DNA of 64,000 bases from Paracoccaceae bacterium (GTDB taxonomy: Bacteria > Pseudomonadota > Alphaproteobacteria > Rhodobacterales > Rhodobacteraceae): contig OY282431.1 of assembly GCA_958296035.1 (NCBI GenBank), forward strand, positions 3,208,037 through 3,272,036, read 5' to 3'. Position numbers and translations under genes: made by a program. Positions 8,048 to 18,726 of the stretch are shown here, piece by piece. The stretch's first letter is position 1. Each line of letters starts with the position of its first letter. Under the pieces are notes generated by a model. That model saw nothing but the letters and a program-made list of their open reading frames with translations. It was not told where the DNA came from and made no database searches.

Positions 8048-10012
8048 TCAATAACTTTCATCGCTGACCAGTTCCGGCAAGTTACGGAATTGCTCGAGAG
8101 CTTCCGGATTGGCCAAGGCATGAATATTGGATACTTCCCGGCCGTTTATTATATTTCGCACCGCGAGTTCGACAATCTTGCCAGACCTGGTTCTGGGTAT
8201 ATCCGTTACAGCGATAACCTTATGGGGAACGTGCCGAGGCGAGGCGCTTGTCCTGATTGTATGCCTTATTTCGGCAATCAGGCTATCGGTGAGCTGGCAG
8301 TCATCGGCCATCTTGACGAACAAGACAATCTCGACATCACTCCCGCGGTTGCGGGCGACCACCAGCGCCTCGGCCACCTGCGGGAAAGCCTCCACAGGTC
8401 GGTAGATTTCTGCAGTTCCGATGCGGACACCCCCCGGGTTCAAGGTCGCGTCGGATCTCCCCTGAAACACCATGCCGCCCTGCTCAGTCAGTATCACCCA
8501 GTCGCCATGGTGCCAGACTCCGGGGAACCGCTCGAAATATGCTGACCTGAAGCGTCTGTCATCGGGATCATCAAGAAATCCAACTGGAATGCTGGGATGT
8601 GCAGAGGCACAGACCAATTCTCCGGCTTCACCAGTAACAGCGCGCCCTTCTGCATCGAAAACGCGGACATCCATGCCGAGAATTCGCTTTTGGCATTGTC
8701 CTGCAAACACCGGACTTATGGGGCTGCCCCCGACAAAGCAGCCAAGGATATCGGTACCGCCGGCAATCGATGACAGACAAACATCCGACTTCCATGCATC
8801 ATAGATGTAGTGGAAGGCATCAGCCGAAAGCGGGGACCCGGTCGAGAATATCGTTCTCAGCCTTGCCAGATCGTAATCTTCCTTCGGTCGCAGGCCCTGT
8901 TTCGAACAGCTATCGAAGTATTTTGCTGAAGCGCCAAATTGCGTAACACCCAGTTCGCTGACAATTCTTGGCAGACAGTCCGCCCGGGGATACATTGGCA
9001 TTCCGTCGAAAAGCACGAGAGATGCCCGGCAGGCCAACGCACTCACCATCCAATTCCACATCATCCAGCCGCAGGTTGTGAAATACATCAACCGATCTCC
9101 GTCGTGGATGTCACAATTTAGCCTGTGTTCCTTGACATGCTGGAGCAGTGCACCGCCAGTTGAATGAACAATGCACTTGGGAAGCCCGGTGGTTCCTGAC
9201 GAAAACAGGATAAACAAAGGTGAATCAAACGGAACGCGGTGAAAACCTGGTTTGGAACCGGCACCTCTGGCCATGTACGCATCATAGGCAATGACCTGTT
9301 CCGGAAACTCTGCAAGGTCCGGTTCGTTGCCGCTGTAGGAACAGGCAATCAGTCGGCCTATTCCCGGGATTTGATCAACAACCCTTGCACAGGTCGACAG
9401 CGTTTCAAACCATCTTCCGGCGTAGTGGTAACCTTCGACTGCAAACAACAGCTTCGGGCGCACCTGACCAAGTCGGTCAACAATCCCTGCGACACCAAAG
9501 TCCGGGGAACAGGACGACCAGACCGCCCCGAGGCTGGCGGTCGCAAGCATCGCAACAATTGCTTCCGGGGAATTTGTAACAACACCGGCAACCCTGTCGC
9601 CGGGACCTACACCATCCTGCCGCATGGCGCTTCGTAGACTTGCAACCGATTCGCGAAGTGTGTCATGGCTCACACGTCTGGCGCTCCCGTCTTCGCCGCA
9701 AAATGTGAGTGCGGTGTCATCTCCCTGGACTTGCAAGAGGTTTTCGGCGTAGTTCAGCCGGGCATCAGGAAAGAACTTCGTTGCGTGAAGATCCTCTCCG
9801 CCCTTGATGATCCGGGCGCCCTTTTCGCCCAGGACACCGCAATAGTCCCAGACTGAATCCCAGAAATGCTCCGGTTCGGAAATGGAGTAATGCCAGAGGG
9901 CATCGTAGTCGCTGAGATTCCGGCCGCTTTCAGAACTGACCTTCGTCATAAAGCCGGTCAGCAGTGCCCGCTTGACAAGTGCCTTTCGGGGCTGCCAGAG
10001 CATTGAACTCAT
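8048..10012 (-). CDS. Acetoacetate-CoA ligase
   Basis: Activates acetoacetate to acetoacetyl-CoA with ATP, letting the cell use ketone bodies or recycle acetoacetate from polyhydroxybutyrate. An ANL-superfamily adenylating enzyme of about 654 residues, the usual size for this family (AacS). The N-terminus carries the acetoacetate-ligase cap (LWHYSISEPEHFWDSVWDYCGV). The P-loop is LFSSGTTGLPK. Later come YFTTCGWMMWNW, the GGTD A5-type motif and the C-terminal TRSGKIVELAVRN with the catalytic lysine. The frame extends 10 codons further, but the ATG at 10012 starts one base after the folD stop and fits translational coupling. It is therefore probably co-transcribed with folD. Confidence 0.93.
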   Translation of the reverse strand: MSSMLWQPRKALVKRALLTGFMTKVSSESGRNLSDYDALWHYSISEPEHFWDSVWDYCGVLGEKGARIIKGGEDLHATKFFPDARLNYAENLLQVQGDDTALTFCGEDGSARRVSHDTLRESVASLRSAMRQDGVGPGDRVAGVVTNSPEAIVAMLATASLGAVWSSCSPDFGVAGIVDRLGQVRPKLLFAVEGYHYAGRWFETLSTCARVVDQIPGIGRLIACSYSGNEPDLAEFPEQVIAYDAYMARGAGSKPGFHRVPFDSPLFILFSSGTTGLPKCIVHSTGGALLQHVKEHRLNCDIHDGDRLMYFTTCGWMMWNWMVSALACRASLVLFDGMPMYPRADCLPRIVSELGVTQFGASAKYFDSCSKQGLRPKEDYDLARLRTIFSTGSPLSADAFHYIYDAWKSDVCLSSIAGGTDILGCFVGGSPISPVFAGQCQKRILGMDVRVFDAEGRAVTGEAGELVCASAHPSIPVGFLDDPDDRRFRSAYFERFPGVWHHGDWVILTEQGGMVFQGRSDATLNPGGVRIGTAEIYRPVEAFPQVAEALVVARNRGSDVEIVLFVKMADDCQLTDSLIAEIRHTIRTSASPRHVPHKVIAVTDIPRTRSGKIVELAVRNIINGREVSNIHALANPEALEQFRNLPELVSDESY

Positions 10013-10013
10013 G

Positions 10014-10916
10014 TCACAATTCTTGCGTTGTGCCCGTTTCACCTTTCAGACCGTGGATCTGACAACTGGCCCTGTAGGTATTGGCGAGCAAACAGGCAAT
10101 TGTCATGGGGCCGACTCCCCCAGGAACTGGTGTAATTGCGCCGGCCACCTGGCTTACTTCCGAATAGTCTACATCACCAACAATCCTGCCTTTGCCAGTC
10201 TTGCTGTTGTGGATCCGGCTTATGCCTACATCTATGACTACCGAGCCGGGACGGACCCAATTCCCCTTTATCATTGATGGCCGACCAACTGCCGATACCA
10301 GGATGTCAACCCGATTGCAGTGTTCTATCAGATCCCTTGTGCGACTGTGCGCGACGGTAACCGTGCAATGTTCCCGCAACAGAAGATTGGCCATTGGCTT
10401 GCCTACGATATTGGACCGTCCCAGGACCAGAGCATTCTTGCCGGCCAAACTCCCCAGTTCATCCTTGAGCAGCATCAGGCACCCGAGAGGTGTACAAGGA
10501 ACCATCGCTGATTTTCCCATGGCAAGCCGTCCAACGTTTGACGGGTGAAATCCATCGACATCCTTGTCCGGTCGGATGGCAGTAATAATGCTTTCTTCGT
10601 CTATGTGGGCAGGCAGGGGCAGTTGAACCAGCAATCCGTGCATCAACGGATCATTGTTGATATTCTCGATCAACTGCAAGAGTTCCTTCTGGGTTGTATG
10701 CTGGGGCAGGTGATGCCTGAAGGACACCATGCCAACTTCCCGAGTCATTCTGGCCTTGTTGCGGACATAGATCTCGCTGGCGGGGTCCTGTCCAACCAGG
10801 ACCACGGCCAGACCGGGCGTAATCCCGTGCTGCTCCTTTAGCCTCGAAACATCGCCGGCGATGCTATTCCGCATCCCGGCAGCGAATGCTTTACCGTCAA
10901 TTACACTAGCTACCAT
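10014..10916 (-). CDS. folD: Bifunctional methylenetetrahydrofolate dehydrogenase / methenyltetrahydrofolate cyclohydrolase
   Basis: Interconverts 5,10-methylene-, methenyl- and 10-formyl-tetrahydrofolate in the cytoplasm with NADP. The 300-residue protein shows all family signatures: the YVRNK pair (Tyr50, Lys54) of the cyclohydrolase site, [25 protein letters not shown], the nucleotide-binding [18 protein letters not shown] and the C-terminal [15 protein letters not shown]. Lengths of 280-300 are normal. The stop codon lies one base before the start of the acetoacetate-CoA ligase gene, and the MOSC gene lies 21 bases upstream on the same strand, so the three probably form an operon. Confidence 0.95.
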   Translation of the reverse strand: MVASVIDGKAFAAGMRNSIAGDVSRLKEQHGITPGLAVVLVGQDPASEIYVRNKARMTREVGMVSFRHHLPQHTTQKELLQLIENINNDPLMHGLLVQLPLPAHIDEESIITAIRPDKDVDGFHPSNVGRLAMGKSAMVPCTPLGCLMLLKDELGSLAGKNALVLGRSNIVGKPMANLLLREHCTVTVAHSRTRDLIEHCNRVDILVSAVGRPSMIKGNWVRPGSVVIDVGISRIHNSKTGKGRIVGDVDYSEVSQVAGAITPVPGGVGPMTIACLLANTYRASCQIHGLKGETGTTQEL

Positions 10917-10937
10917 AACAAATTCCTGCAGGGTGCC

Positions 10938-11567
10938 TCAGTTATCAAACATGGACTTCCGAAAATTTCGTTCCTGGGCCACAAAATACGCTTCAGGCCA
11001 GGGTTCCTGGGCCGGAACAAACAGCGCCACGGAGTCGTCCAGCGCAATCCTGCCCTCTCGTTCCACCCAGGTTGTTACGCCCCTTCGGTTCCTTGCCGCG
11101 GCTTTGAATTTCCGACCATAACCCGGCAGTTCACGTTCGATTTCACGTGCCGGGAGATTGCAGGGAAGGTTGATCATGTCGATTGTCAGCGTGGCACCGG
11201 ACGAGAACTGAAGTCGCGAGGAGGGAGGTACCAGGGTCAGCCCCGGTATCCCTTCGACCATAAGGTTGGCGCCAAGGTACGATGGATCAAGCTCATCAAG
11301 ACTCATGCTGGCAGCGATAGCCGATAACTCCTCTTTCGAGATGACCGTGACTTGCCGTGTATTGACGATTCTGGTGCCCTCTTCATAGAGTTGCTCGGTA
11401 CGCACGCACGCTGCCCTGGTTGTGCTAGAATGCGAGTCCAGTGGAATGCCTCCAAACTTCAATTCCACTTCCTGGCAGGCGCTCGACCTGAGAGACTGGC
11501 TTCGGTTGGCTACACTACCGATCCAGCGCAGGCGACCGTCATGAGAGGTTCTATGAAATAATGGCAT
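10938..11567 (-). CDS. MOSC domain-containing protein
   Basis: A 209-residue protein whose central part is a MOSC domain, the sulfur-carrier beta-barrel shared with molybdenum cofactor sulfurases: RIVNTRQVTVISKEEL, then LGANLMVEGIPGLTLVPPSSRLQFSSG, and after it PGYGRKFKAAARNRRGVTTWVEREG. The N-terminal 30 residues (GRLRWIGSVANRSQ) resemble the start of other stand-alone MOSC proteins. The conserved MOSC cysteine is not obvious in the usual position (AARNRRGV), so the role in sulfur transfer is open. It heads a likely operon with folD. The window also has a molybdenum hydroxylase operon, but 40 kb away. Confidence 0.85.
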   Translation of the reverse strand: MPLFHRTSHDGRLRWIGSVANRSQSLRSSACQEVELKFGGIPLDSHSSTTRAACVRTEQLYEEGTRIVNTRQVTVISKEELSAIAASMSLDELDPSYLGANLMVEGIPGLTLVPPSSRLQFSSGATLTIDMINLPCNLPAREIERELPGYGRKFKAAARNRRGVTTWVEREGRIALDDSVALFVPAQEPWPEAYFVAQERNFRKSMFDN

Positions 11568-12008
11568 GGCGTCTCAAACTTGCATGCTGATTCAAGGCCC
11601 GTCGCATACACCGATCCGCTGTGCGTTGCTTTCGGGCTGCGTCGAATTTTCACCTGCAACACCCTGTCATGCACCAAATGTCAAGTCTCGGCCGGAATTT
11701 CGCGAGCGCATTCTCCCGGACAGGCGCACCTCAAGGATAACAACCCTGCTATCTCCCGATAATTCCAAAGGCATGACTACGGATTGACCCTGCTACAATC
11801 ACACCAGTCCATTGATACGACCGTCCCGGTGTCCACCCAAGCCAGTGCAGGCAAGTAATCCTTGACCGCAAGTATTGGACACCACGCCCAGATTGCCTGG
11901 CACTTCGCGCTGATGATGCAGGTTTCCCGGCCAGCGTTTTCTACCGCATTGTATCTGCAAAAGGCCGACAGCCCGGTCAGCCAGAATGAACGCTGGTTAC
12001 CGAAACCC
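11568..12008. other. Gene-less stretch between MOSC gene and second ftsH
   Basis: About 440 bases. Short frames on both strands show no domain. In many relatives the gene after ftsH is glmM or folP, and neither is present here. Presumably contains the promoter of the MOSC-folD operon. Confidence 0.4.
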
Positions 12009-13577
12009 TCAACTGTCCTGGCGGCGTACCTTGGGCATGATCGAAACAGGATCGGCAGCCCGCGGATGTTGTACGACCTTGGCCTTTTTCCTGTCGACCG
12101 GAGTCAGATTTTCACCGGCAATCACCTTGTTGATCTCTTCACCGGTCAGTGTTTCGTATTCCAGCAGACCTTGCGCCAAAAGTTCCAGTTCTTCCCGCTT
12201 GTCGACCAGTATCTTCCGGGCTTCAGTTAGCCCTTCATCGACGATGCGCTTGATTTCCTCGTCGATCAACATCTGCGTCTCCTGGCTGGCCTTGGTCTCC
12301 TTGTTCATTGCGCCTAGAAACGTGTCTTGTTCAGTTGAGTAGTCGATCGTTCCCAACCGCTCGGACATGCCGTATTTGGTCACCATCGCCCGGGCGATCT
12401 TGGTCACCTGCTGAATATCCGAAGCAGCGCCGGAGGTAATGTCGCCAAAGGTCAACTCCTCGGCAACCCTTCCGCCCATCGCCATGGCTATTTTTGACCT
12501 GAACTGGGTTGCCGTCATGGTCAGCTGATCCTTTTCCGGCAGACTGACGACGAGTCCGAGTGCCTGCCCCCTTGGAATAATTGTCGCTTTGTGAATTGGA
12601 TCATGCTGAGGGACATTCAGACCAACAACCGTGTGCCCGGCCTCGTGATAGGCGATACGCTGCCGGTCTTCCTCGGTCATCACGTGTGACCGCCGTTCGA
12701 GTCCCATCAGTATCTTGTCCTTGGCGTCCTCGAAATCTTCCAGCTGCACAAAGTTGCGCCGGACACGGGCGGCCATGAGCGCTGCTTCGTTGACCAGATT
12801 CGCAAGATCGGCACCCGAAAACCCGGGGGTACCGCGGGCAATGATCGACAAGTCCACATCGCGGCCAAGACGGACCTTTCGGGCATGAATCTGCAGAATT
12901 TTTTCCCTGCCCCTGAGGTCGGGCGGTGCAACGACGACCTGACGGTCGAATCTTCCCGGCCGCAGCAACGCCTTGTCGAGGACGTCTGGACGGTTGGTAG
13001 CCGCCAGCACGACCACGCCTTCATTGGCATCAAAGCCGTCCATTTCAACCAGCAGCTGATTCAGTGTCTGCTCGCGCTCGTCATTCCCACCGCCAATACC
13101 AATGCCCCTCGAACGTCCTACCGCGTCGATTTCATCAATGAACACGATACAGGGCGCATTCTTCTTGGCTTGTACGAACATGTCGCGCACGCGGGAGGCC
13201 CCGACACCAACCAGCATTTCGACAAATTCTGACCCCGAGGTCTTGAAGAACGGGACATCAGCTTCGCCGGCTATCGCCCTGGCAAGCAACGTCTTGCCAG
13301 TGCCCGGTGGCCCCACGAGCAACGCACCCTTGGGTATCTTTCCTCCCAATCGCGAAAACACTTCCGGTCGGCGAAGAAAGTCGACGATCTCCTCAAGTTC
13401 TTCCTTTGCCTCGTCAACCCCGGCAACGTCATCGAAAGTTGCCCGCGTGTGATCCTGCGTCAGCAGCTTGGCCTTGGATTTTCCAAAGCCGAAAATGCCG
13501 CCGGAGCCCTGCATCTGCTTGCGTTGGATATAGATCAGCAAGCCGATCAGCAACAGTCCCAATAAGAATCCAGACAT
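12009..13577 (-). CDS. FtsH-like AAA+ zinc metalloprotease lacking the periplasmic domain
   Basis: A second FtsH directly downstream of the full-length one. The 522-residue protein starts with a single transmembrane helix (residues 3-17) and goes straight to the cytoplasmic AAA+ module; the first helix and the periplasmic domain are absent. Walker A is GPPGTGKT (89-96), Walker B IVFIDEID, the second region of homology ends LRPGRFDR, and the zinc motif is HEAGH (311-315), so ATPase and protease sites look intact. The pore loop reads EMLVGVGA, with Leu122 in place of the Phe of the FVG motif. A stop lies seven codons before the ATG, which is preceded by AAAGGT, so the short form is the real product. 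It may pair with FtsH in mixed hexamers or act alone (inference). Confidence 0.88.
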   Translation of the reverse strand: MSGFLLGLLLIGLLIYIQRKQMQGSGGIFGFGKSKAKLLTQDHTRATFDDVAGVDEAKEELEEIVDFLRRPEVFSRLGGKIPKGALLVGPPGTGKTLLARAIAGEADVPFFKTSGSEFVEMLVGVGASRVRDMFVQAKKNAPCIVFIDEIDAVGRSRGIGIGGGNDEREQTLNQLLVEMDGFDANEGVVVLAATNRPDVLDKALLRPGRFDRQVVVAPPDLRGREKILQIHARKVRLGRDVDLSIIARGTPGFSGADLANLVNEAALMAARVRRNFVQLEDFEDAKDKILMGLERRSHVMTEEDRQRIAYHEAGHTVVGLNVPQHDPIHKATIIPRGQALGLVVSLPEKDQLTMTATQFRSKIAMAMGGRVAEELTFGDITSGAASDIQQVTKIARAMVTKYGMSERLGTIDYSTEQDTFLGAMNKETKASQETQMLIDEEIKRIVDEGLTEARKILVDKREELELLAQGLLEYETLTGEEINKVIAGENLTPVDRKKAKVVQHPRAADPVSIMPKVRRQDS

Positions 13578-13951
13578 CAGTACCTTTGCTCTATTTCAGG
13601 TCCGCAGACAGTACACCTAACGACCAAATGGCCACAAACAACCCCTGTATAAGACATCCAGAATCTTTACATCGACCTGGACCATTGTCGAAGTGCGAAG
13701 GCCAACCTGTTCTGCTTGCTGTATAGCCGCAATTCCTGTTGCCGTCAAAATTCGCCTTCCTGCAAATCACGTTGGCTTGGCAAGCCAAAAGCCCATTCGG
13801 CACGGAATTCGCTCCTGATCCCCGGGTCTGCAACCGCGAATGGGACAGATGCGCGAGATGCCGTCCCTTGCCGCCGTCTCGCGCGAAGTAGCGACTGTCC
13901 GACGCCCGGGCTTGTGTGGCGGCTCCCACCCGCTATGGACTCTCACATCGT
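13578..13951. other. Spacer between the two ftsH genes
   Basis: 374 bases. All three minus-strand frames were read for a leftover FtsH periplasmic domain and none was recognised. So the short FtsH was probably not created by a recent frameshift here. Confidence 0.45.
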
Positions 13952-15895
13952 TCAGGCAGGGGTTGCGGGGCGTTGCGGGATGCCGTCAACGCTTCCCGAG
14001 GCGCCATCCTGCCAGCCGCGCATCGATTTTCGTGTCTTGGGCAACTGGACGTCAGGGCTTGATGATGCGCTCTGCTCATCGTCCTCATCATCGTGCAGGG
14101 GTTCACCGGCAAGAAGCCTGCTGATTTCTTCGCCCGACAGGGTTTCGTATTCCAGCAAGCCATTTGCCAATCGCTCGAGATCTTCGCGTCGCCTGATCAA
14201 TATGTCGCGGGCCGATGCATAACCTTCCTCCACCAGTTTCCTGACCTCGACATCAATGAGCTTCAGGGTTTCAGGGCTGGCGTCCGATCCCCTGGAATAT
14301 GGCCCGAGAAACGAATCCTGGTTGTTTGCATAGTCGATGTTCCCCAGCTCCGCAGACATGCCGAACTGTGTTACCATCTCGCGAGCGATCTTGGTTACCT
14401 GCTTGATGTCCGAGGCCGCTCCGGAGGTGACGTTTTCCGGGCCAAAGACGAGCTCCTCGGCGCATTTTCCGCCCATGGCCATGGCGATCATCGATTTGTA
14501 CTTGGTAATCGTCACCGAAAGATGATCACGTTCAGGCAACGACAGAACAAGTCCAAGCGCCCGTCCACGGGGAATGATCGTTGCCTTGTGGATTGGGTCG
14601 TGCTGCGGCACTGTGAGGCCAACAATGGCATGCCCGGCCTCGTGATAGGCCAGCAGCTTGCGCTCTTCCTCGGTCATGACCATGGATTTACGCTCGGATC
14701 CCATCATGATCTTGTCCTTGGCAAACTCGAAATCCACCATTTCGACAAAACTGCGATTGGCCCGCGCAGCTCGCAATGCCGCCTCATTCACCAGATTGGC
14801 GAGGTCAGCTCCTGAAAATCCCGGCGTGCCGCGGGCGATGATCTTGAGATCTACATTCTTGTGCAGCTTTACAGGCGGTCGGGAATGCACCTTCAGAATC
14901 TTCTCCCGACCGATTACATCAGGGCTCGGCACGTTGACCAGACGATCAAACCGTCCCGGTCGTAGAAGCGCCGGATCAAGGACGTCCGGTCTGTTGGTGG
15001 CAGCAATGATTATGACACCTTCGTTGACCTCGATACCATCCATTTCGACCAGCAGTTGATTCAGCGTCTGCTCGCGCTCGTCGTTGCCGCCACCATATCC
15101 GATTCCTCTGGATCGGCCGACGGCATCAATCTCGTCTACAAAGACGATGCAGGGCGCCTTGCGCTTGGCTTTCTCGAACATGTCGCGGACACGCGAGGCA
15201 CCGACACCGACAAACATTTCGACAAAGTCCGAACCGGAGATCGCAAAGAACGGAACATCAGCCTCACCGGCGATGGCCCGAGCCAGAAGGGTCTTGCCGG
15301 TGCCCGGTGATCCGACAAGCAAGGCACCTTTCGGGATCTTGCCTCCAAGCCGCGAGAACTTCTTGCTGTCCTTCAGGAAATCAACAATCTCCTCAAGCTC
15401 CTCCTTGGCCTCGTCAATGCCGGCCACGTCCTCGAAAGTGACACGCTCACCCTGTTCGCTCAGCAGCCGGGCCTTTGACTGCCCAAATCCCATGGCGCCG
15501 CCTCGACCGCCTCCCTGCAGACGGTTCATGAACCACAGCCACACTGCGATCAGGATGATAAACGGGATGAACGGCGCCAGGAACGAAACCAGGCCGTTGG
15601 GTTTCTGGGACTCAGCCTCGACCTCGACCCTGTTTTCGATCAGAAATCCGGTAATGTCACCAACAGCCGGTGGCAGAATGGTCGTCAGCCTGGTGTTTTC
15701 GACGGTGAAAATCGTCAGCTCGTCGCCGTCGATGGTCACTGACTTGACGGCACCGTTCTCGACATGTTCGAGAAACGTCGAATACTTTATCGGCTTTTGC
15801 GGCGTAACCGAGGCGCCCTTGGTGAAGACCTGGAACAGAACAGCAACAAGGATGATCAGGGCTCCCCAGAATGCCAGATTCTTCAAGTTACGCAC
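13952..15895 (-). CDS. ftsH: ATP-dependent zinc metalloprotease FtsH
   Basis: Membrane-bound quality-control protease that unfolds and degrades membrane and short-lived cytoplasmic proteins. It has the classic layout: transmembrane helix ([19 protein letters not shown]), periplasmic domain with [18 protein letters not shown], second helix ([15 protein letters not shown]), then AAA+ and M41 peptidase domains. Walker A is GSPGTGKT (Ser where most have Pro), Walker B IVFVDEID, pore MFVGVGA, zinc site HEAGH. The frame is open to 15958, but the GTG at 15895 has AGGAGG seven bases before it and gives 647 residues. It follows tilS, the common order in alphaproteobacteria. A shortened paralogue follows 374 bases downstream. 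Confidence 0.95.
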   Translation of the reverse strand: MRNLKNLAFWGALIILVAVLFQVFTKGASVTPQKPIKYSTFLEHVENGAVKSVTIDGDELTIFTVENTRLTTILPPAVGDITGFLIENRVEVEAESQKPNGLVSFLAPFIPFIILIAVWLWFMNRLQGGGRGGAMGFGQSKARLLSEQGERVTFEDVAGIDEAKEELEEIVDFLKDSKKFSRLGGKIPKGALLVGSPGTGKTLLARAIAGEADVPFFAISGSDFVEMFVGVGASRVRDMFEKAKRKAPCIVFVDEIDAVGRSRGIGYGGGNDEREQTLNQLLVEMDGIEVNEGVIIIAATNRPDVLDPALLRPGRFDRLVNVPSPDVIGREKILKVHSRPPVKLHKNVDLKIIARGTPGFSGADLANLVNEAALRAARANRSFVEMVDFEFAKDKIMMGSERKSMVMTEEERKLLAYHEAGHAIVGLTVPQHDPIHKATIIPRGRALGLVLSLPERDHLSVTITKYKSMIAMAMGGKCAEELVFGPENVTSGAASDIKQVTKIAREMVTQFGMSAELGNIDYANNQDSFLGPYSRGSDASPETLKLIDVEVRKLVEEGYASARDILIRRREDLERLANGLLEYETLSGEEISRLLAGEPLHDDEDDEQSASSSPDVQLPKTRKSMRGWQDGASGSVDGIPQRPATPA

Positions 15896-16018
15896 TGGGT
15901 TGCCTCCTGCATCCAATCTGGTAGTGGGCACAAGCCGACTCTTCCGCTGAACCCTCACGCCCTGCCTGCGATGCCAACAGCAGCGATAGAACCATAAATA
16001 AGGACTCCAGCAGCATTT

Positions 16019-17275
16019 TCAAATCCGTCTCAGAAAATCAAGGAGGGCCGACCTGTCGGCCAGAAGCCTGAACTTTTGCCTTTCGGCCGCACATCCGGCC
16101 ATCGAAGCGACGACCTTGTCACCGCACCATAATGCCGGACCGGCAAGCAGGGCCCGACCATCGGGCGCGCTGACACTGTGACCGGAATTCTGCCTGATCC
16201 CGCAATTGCCCAGTGCGCCGACATGGCATCCGGACACATCCTGCGGTGCCACGAATTGCCATCGGCCGTCCCACACGCAGTCCGGTGAGACTTTTGGACC
16301 GCAGCGACGATAGTCCCTGATCACCCTTATGCCGCGGTTTCGGTCAAGAATCAGAACACTGGAGGCGATCGTTGATGCGCCGTCGCGGTGCAATGCCCTG
16401 AGACAGTTGACCACGGCGGACAAGCGTCGTCCGTGTTCTTCGCCGGCCTGAAACCGGACAACCGCGGCCAGCAACCTGTAGCGTGATTCATCCGGTTGGG
16501 CCCAGAAACCCGCCTTTATCGTGATCTCACCCAGAGGCGTGACGGAAACCAGGTGTCTTGCTGCCGTGACCACCTGATCTGCCAGGACCTGTCTTGCGCG
16601 CTGCATGTGTGCGGCGCTGCGAGCCAGTGCCTCAACGGTCAGTCCGGCCTCATCCAGCTTCGGCAGGATTTTCCGCATGCGCACCCGATCGAATTTGCGA
16701 TTATCATTTGACGGGTCCTCGATCCAGGATATGCCGCGCTTTCGCAACAGGCTTCGAAGCGCCTTGCGACGGACGTTCAGAAGCGGCCGAATCCAGTCTG
16801 TTCCGTGACGCTCGAGTTTTTCCGGCATTGCTGCGAGGCCGTAGACTCCCGAGCCTCGGGCCAGATTGAGCAGCACTGTTTCGGCCTGATCATCCCTGGT
16901 ATGGCCGAGAGCCACGCAGTGAATTCCTCGCGCCTTTGCCCACCCTGAAATCAGGGCATACCGAGCCCGCCTTGCTTCCTGCTGGAGATTCCCCTGGCAG
17001 TCGCCATGTTCCCAGGTCAGAATTGTGTGTCGGTGTCCCAGGGTCTTCGCATAGTCACCCACCATGCGGCATTCGGAAGCAGCTGCGGACCGCAGTTGGT
17101 GATCTATGGAAACAATTTCCAGCGTAATCTCCAATTGCTTGCACCATGGAGAAGCAATCGCGAGCAGCGACATCGAATCGCTGCCACCCGAGACAGCAGC
17201 GGCCAGCCGGCCCCGGGAAGGTGGTCCCAGTCTCCGCAAGGCGCTGGCAACCAGGTCATCCGGTGCTGCCTTCAT
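16019..17275 (-). CDS. tilS: tRNA(Ile)-lysidine synthase
   Basis: Attaches lysine to C34 of the CAT-anticodon tRNA-Ile so that it reads AUA; essential. The N-terminal PP-loop ATPase domain carries the SGGSDSM motif (about 29-35), followed by VALGHTRDDQAETVLLNLARGSG and the conserved RPLLNVRRKALRSLL. The C-terminal third is poorly conserved, as usual, and ends in a short TilS substrate-binding region (ALWCGDKVVASM). At 418 residues it is within the family range. Its start overlaps the end of cpoB by 20 bases, so it is translated from the Tol-Pal operon message. Confidence 0.92.
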   Translation of the reverse strand: MKAAPDDLVASALRRLGPPSRGRLAAAVSGGSDSMSLLAIASPWCKQLEITLEIVSIDHQLRSAAASECRMVGDYAKTLGHRHTILTWEHGDCQGNLQQEARRARYALISGWAKARGIHCVALGHTRDDQAETVLLNLARGSGVYGLAAMPEKLERHGTDWIRPLLNVRRKALRSLLRKRGISWIEDPSNDNRKFDRVRMRKILPKLDEAGLTVEALARSAAHMQRARQVLADQVVTAARHLVSVTPLGEITIKAGFWAQPDESRYRLLAAVVRFQAGEEHGRRLSAVVNCLRALHRDGASTIASSVLILDRNRGIRVIRDYRRCGPKVSPDCVWDGRWQFVAPQDVSGCHVGALGNCGIRQNSGHSVSAPDGRALLAGPALWCGDKVVASMAGCAAERQKFRLLADRSALLDFLRRI

Positions 17276-18122
17276 TGCATCCTAACTGTTCCATTTCCTC
17301 GGCTGCCTTTACGGCTTCCCAGGTCCGGGGATATCTCGAAATTACGGCACCAAAAATGAAACAGATATCTCCCGGCCCGTCCCTGTGCGCGGATACCTGG
17401 CCCAGACGCAACAGCGCTGTCGGCGCCGTCGCCTTCAACTCGCCCCAGCTGAAACTGGTAAAGTAGGCCTCGGATGCCTGCTGCCAGTCACCGAGATTTG
17501 CATGCGCCTCTCCCAGGTAGAGATAGGCGGCAACGCTGTAACTGCTTTGCGGATACAGCTCGACGTATTGTCTGAATCCCTTGGCCGCCTCCTTGAACCG
17601 ACCCCTGTCGAACAAGCTGATGTTGTGCCGCAATTCTGCCAAATCCTTGTCATCCATGACCCCGTACCGGGACAACTCATTGGCCGCACTACGAAACACC
17701 GGTTGTGGGTCCTGCCACCACAGTGGCTGACTGGCGAGACTTCCATCCGCTTCGCCAATCACCGCCTCAATCCGTCCTTCGAGTTCGCTGACCCGATGGC
17801 GAATAGACACCAGATTCCTGTAGATGGATGCCTCAAACTGTTCGCTACGTTCGACATAGCGTTTCAGTTCCAGTTCGATCTCATAGACCCGGCGCAGGAA
17901 ATTTCTGCCGCGGTCAGAGTCATGATCGGCGGTCTCCAGGTCTTCGCGCAGGTTTTTCAGCCCTGTGTCCAGGGAATTTATCTGCGACCTGATTTCCACC
18001 AGTTCTGCCAACAGTGCAGCGGGATCGAGGTTGCTGTCACTGTCCGCGGTCTGGGAAAATGCAGCCGAGCAGCCGGCAGCCAGAATCAGGCCGGCGACAA
18101 CTGTTCGCCAACGAACCTTCAT
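17256..18122 (-). CDS. cpoB: Cell division coordinator CpoB (YbgF), TPR protein
   Basis: Periplasmic TPR protein that links the Tol-Pal machine to peptidoglycan synthesis in division. A signal peptide (residues 1-23, VVAGLILAAGCSAAFSQ) precedes a coiled-coil trimerisation segment (about 45-120, heptads of Leu/Ile with many Glu/Arg). Two or three TPR units follow near FDRGRFKEAAKGFRQYVELYPQ and AAYLYLGEAHANLGDWQQA, with a final Cys in the usual EQLGC tail. The 288-residue length fits. It lies 20 bases after pal and overlaps tilS. Confidence 0.9.
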   Translation of the reverse strand: MKVRWRTVVAGLILAAGCSAAFSQTADSDSNLDPAALLAELVEIRSQINSLDTGLKNLREDLETADHDSDRGRNFLRRVYEIELELKRYVERSEQFEASIYRNLVSIRHRVSELEGRIEAVIGEADGSLASQPLWWQDPQPVFRSAANELSRYGVMDDKDLAELRHNISLFDRGRFKEAAKGFRQYVELYPQSSYSVAAYLYLGEAHANLGDWQQASEAYFTSFSWGELKATAPTALLRLGQVSAHRDGPGDICFIFGAVISRYPRTWEAVKAAEEMEQLGCNEGSTG

Positions 18123-18142
18123 GGGTCAGGGGACGCGGAACA

Positions 18143-18631
18143 TCAACTCTGGCTAGTTGCAGTCACGGCGCGGCGGTTCTGGGACCAGCACTGCTCAAAC
18201 GAGCAAGGGAGTTCCGGTCTTTCCTTGCCATAGCTCACGGTCGTGAGCCGCGTGGCAGAAACCCCGTTCTGAATCAGGAAGCTGCGTACCGCTTCCGCAC
18301 GCCGTGCACCGAGTGCCAGATTGTATTCGCGGGTACCCCTCTCGTCGGCATGGCCCTCGATGGTCACTCTGTAACCGGAATTGGCCCGCAACCAATTGAC
18401 CTGCTCCGACAGTGTCTCCTCTGCCTCGATCGACAGGGCGCTTGAATCAACATCGAAGAATATCCGGTCTCCAATGTTCTGGACAAGATATTCGGGCGAC
18501 TCAAAGGGTATGGCCTGAATACCGCTTTCCTGACCTGACGCGAGTGCGTCCGCTTCCATGGTGGCATTTTCGCCCGGTGCACATGCGGCGATTCCAACGA
18601 CGCATGCAAGTAGCGATACAAGTACTCTCAT
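18143..18631 (-). CDS. pal: Peptidoglycan-associated lipoprotein Pal
   Basis: Outer-membrane lipoprotein that grips peptidoglycan and connects to TolB. The signal peptide ends in a lipobox GIAAC with the acylated cysteine at residue 17. The OmpA-like domain follows, with RIFFDVDSSAL, the meso-diaminopimelate-binding region TIEGHADERGTREYNLALG and AEAVRSFLIQNGV. At 162 residues it is typical. It lies 95 bases downstream of tolB in the conserved order tolB-pal-cpoB. Confidence 0.95.
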   Translation of the reverse strand: MRVLVSLLACVVGIAACAPGENATMEADALASGQESGIQAIPFESPEYLVQNIGDRIFFDVDSSALSIEAEETLSEQVNWLRANSGYRVTIEGHADERGTREYNLALGARRAEAVRSFLIQNGVSATRLTTVSYGKERPELPCSFEQCWSQNRRAVTATSQS

Positions 18632-18726
18632 TCTTCCTACCTCTTTGGTCGGCGGCCTTGCCGCCAGCAGCTCTTGTTTTATTGTTTGTCAGCCGTCATC
18701 GGCGCAACAGATTAATAACAAAGACT

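Noticed and set aside
7867-8121. An 84-codon minus-strand frame (GDPGIEPGVGLPGGVTVRC region)
   Set aside because: It is the antisense translation of tRNA-Tyr. Such frames recur as false proteins in alphaproteobacterial annotations.
14093-14815. A 240-codon plus-strand frame
   Set aside because: Antisense to the protease domain of ftsH; no independent motif.
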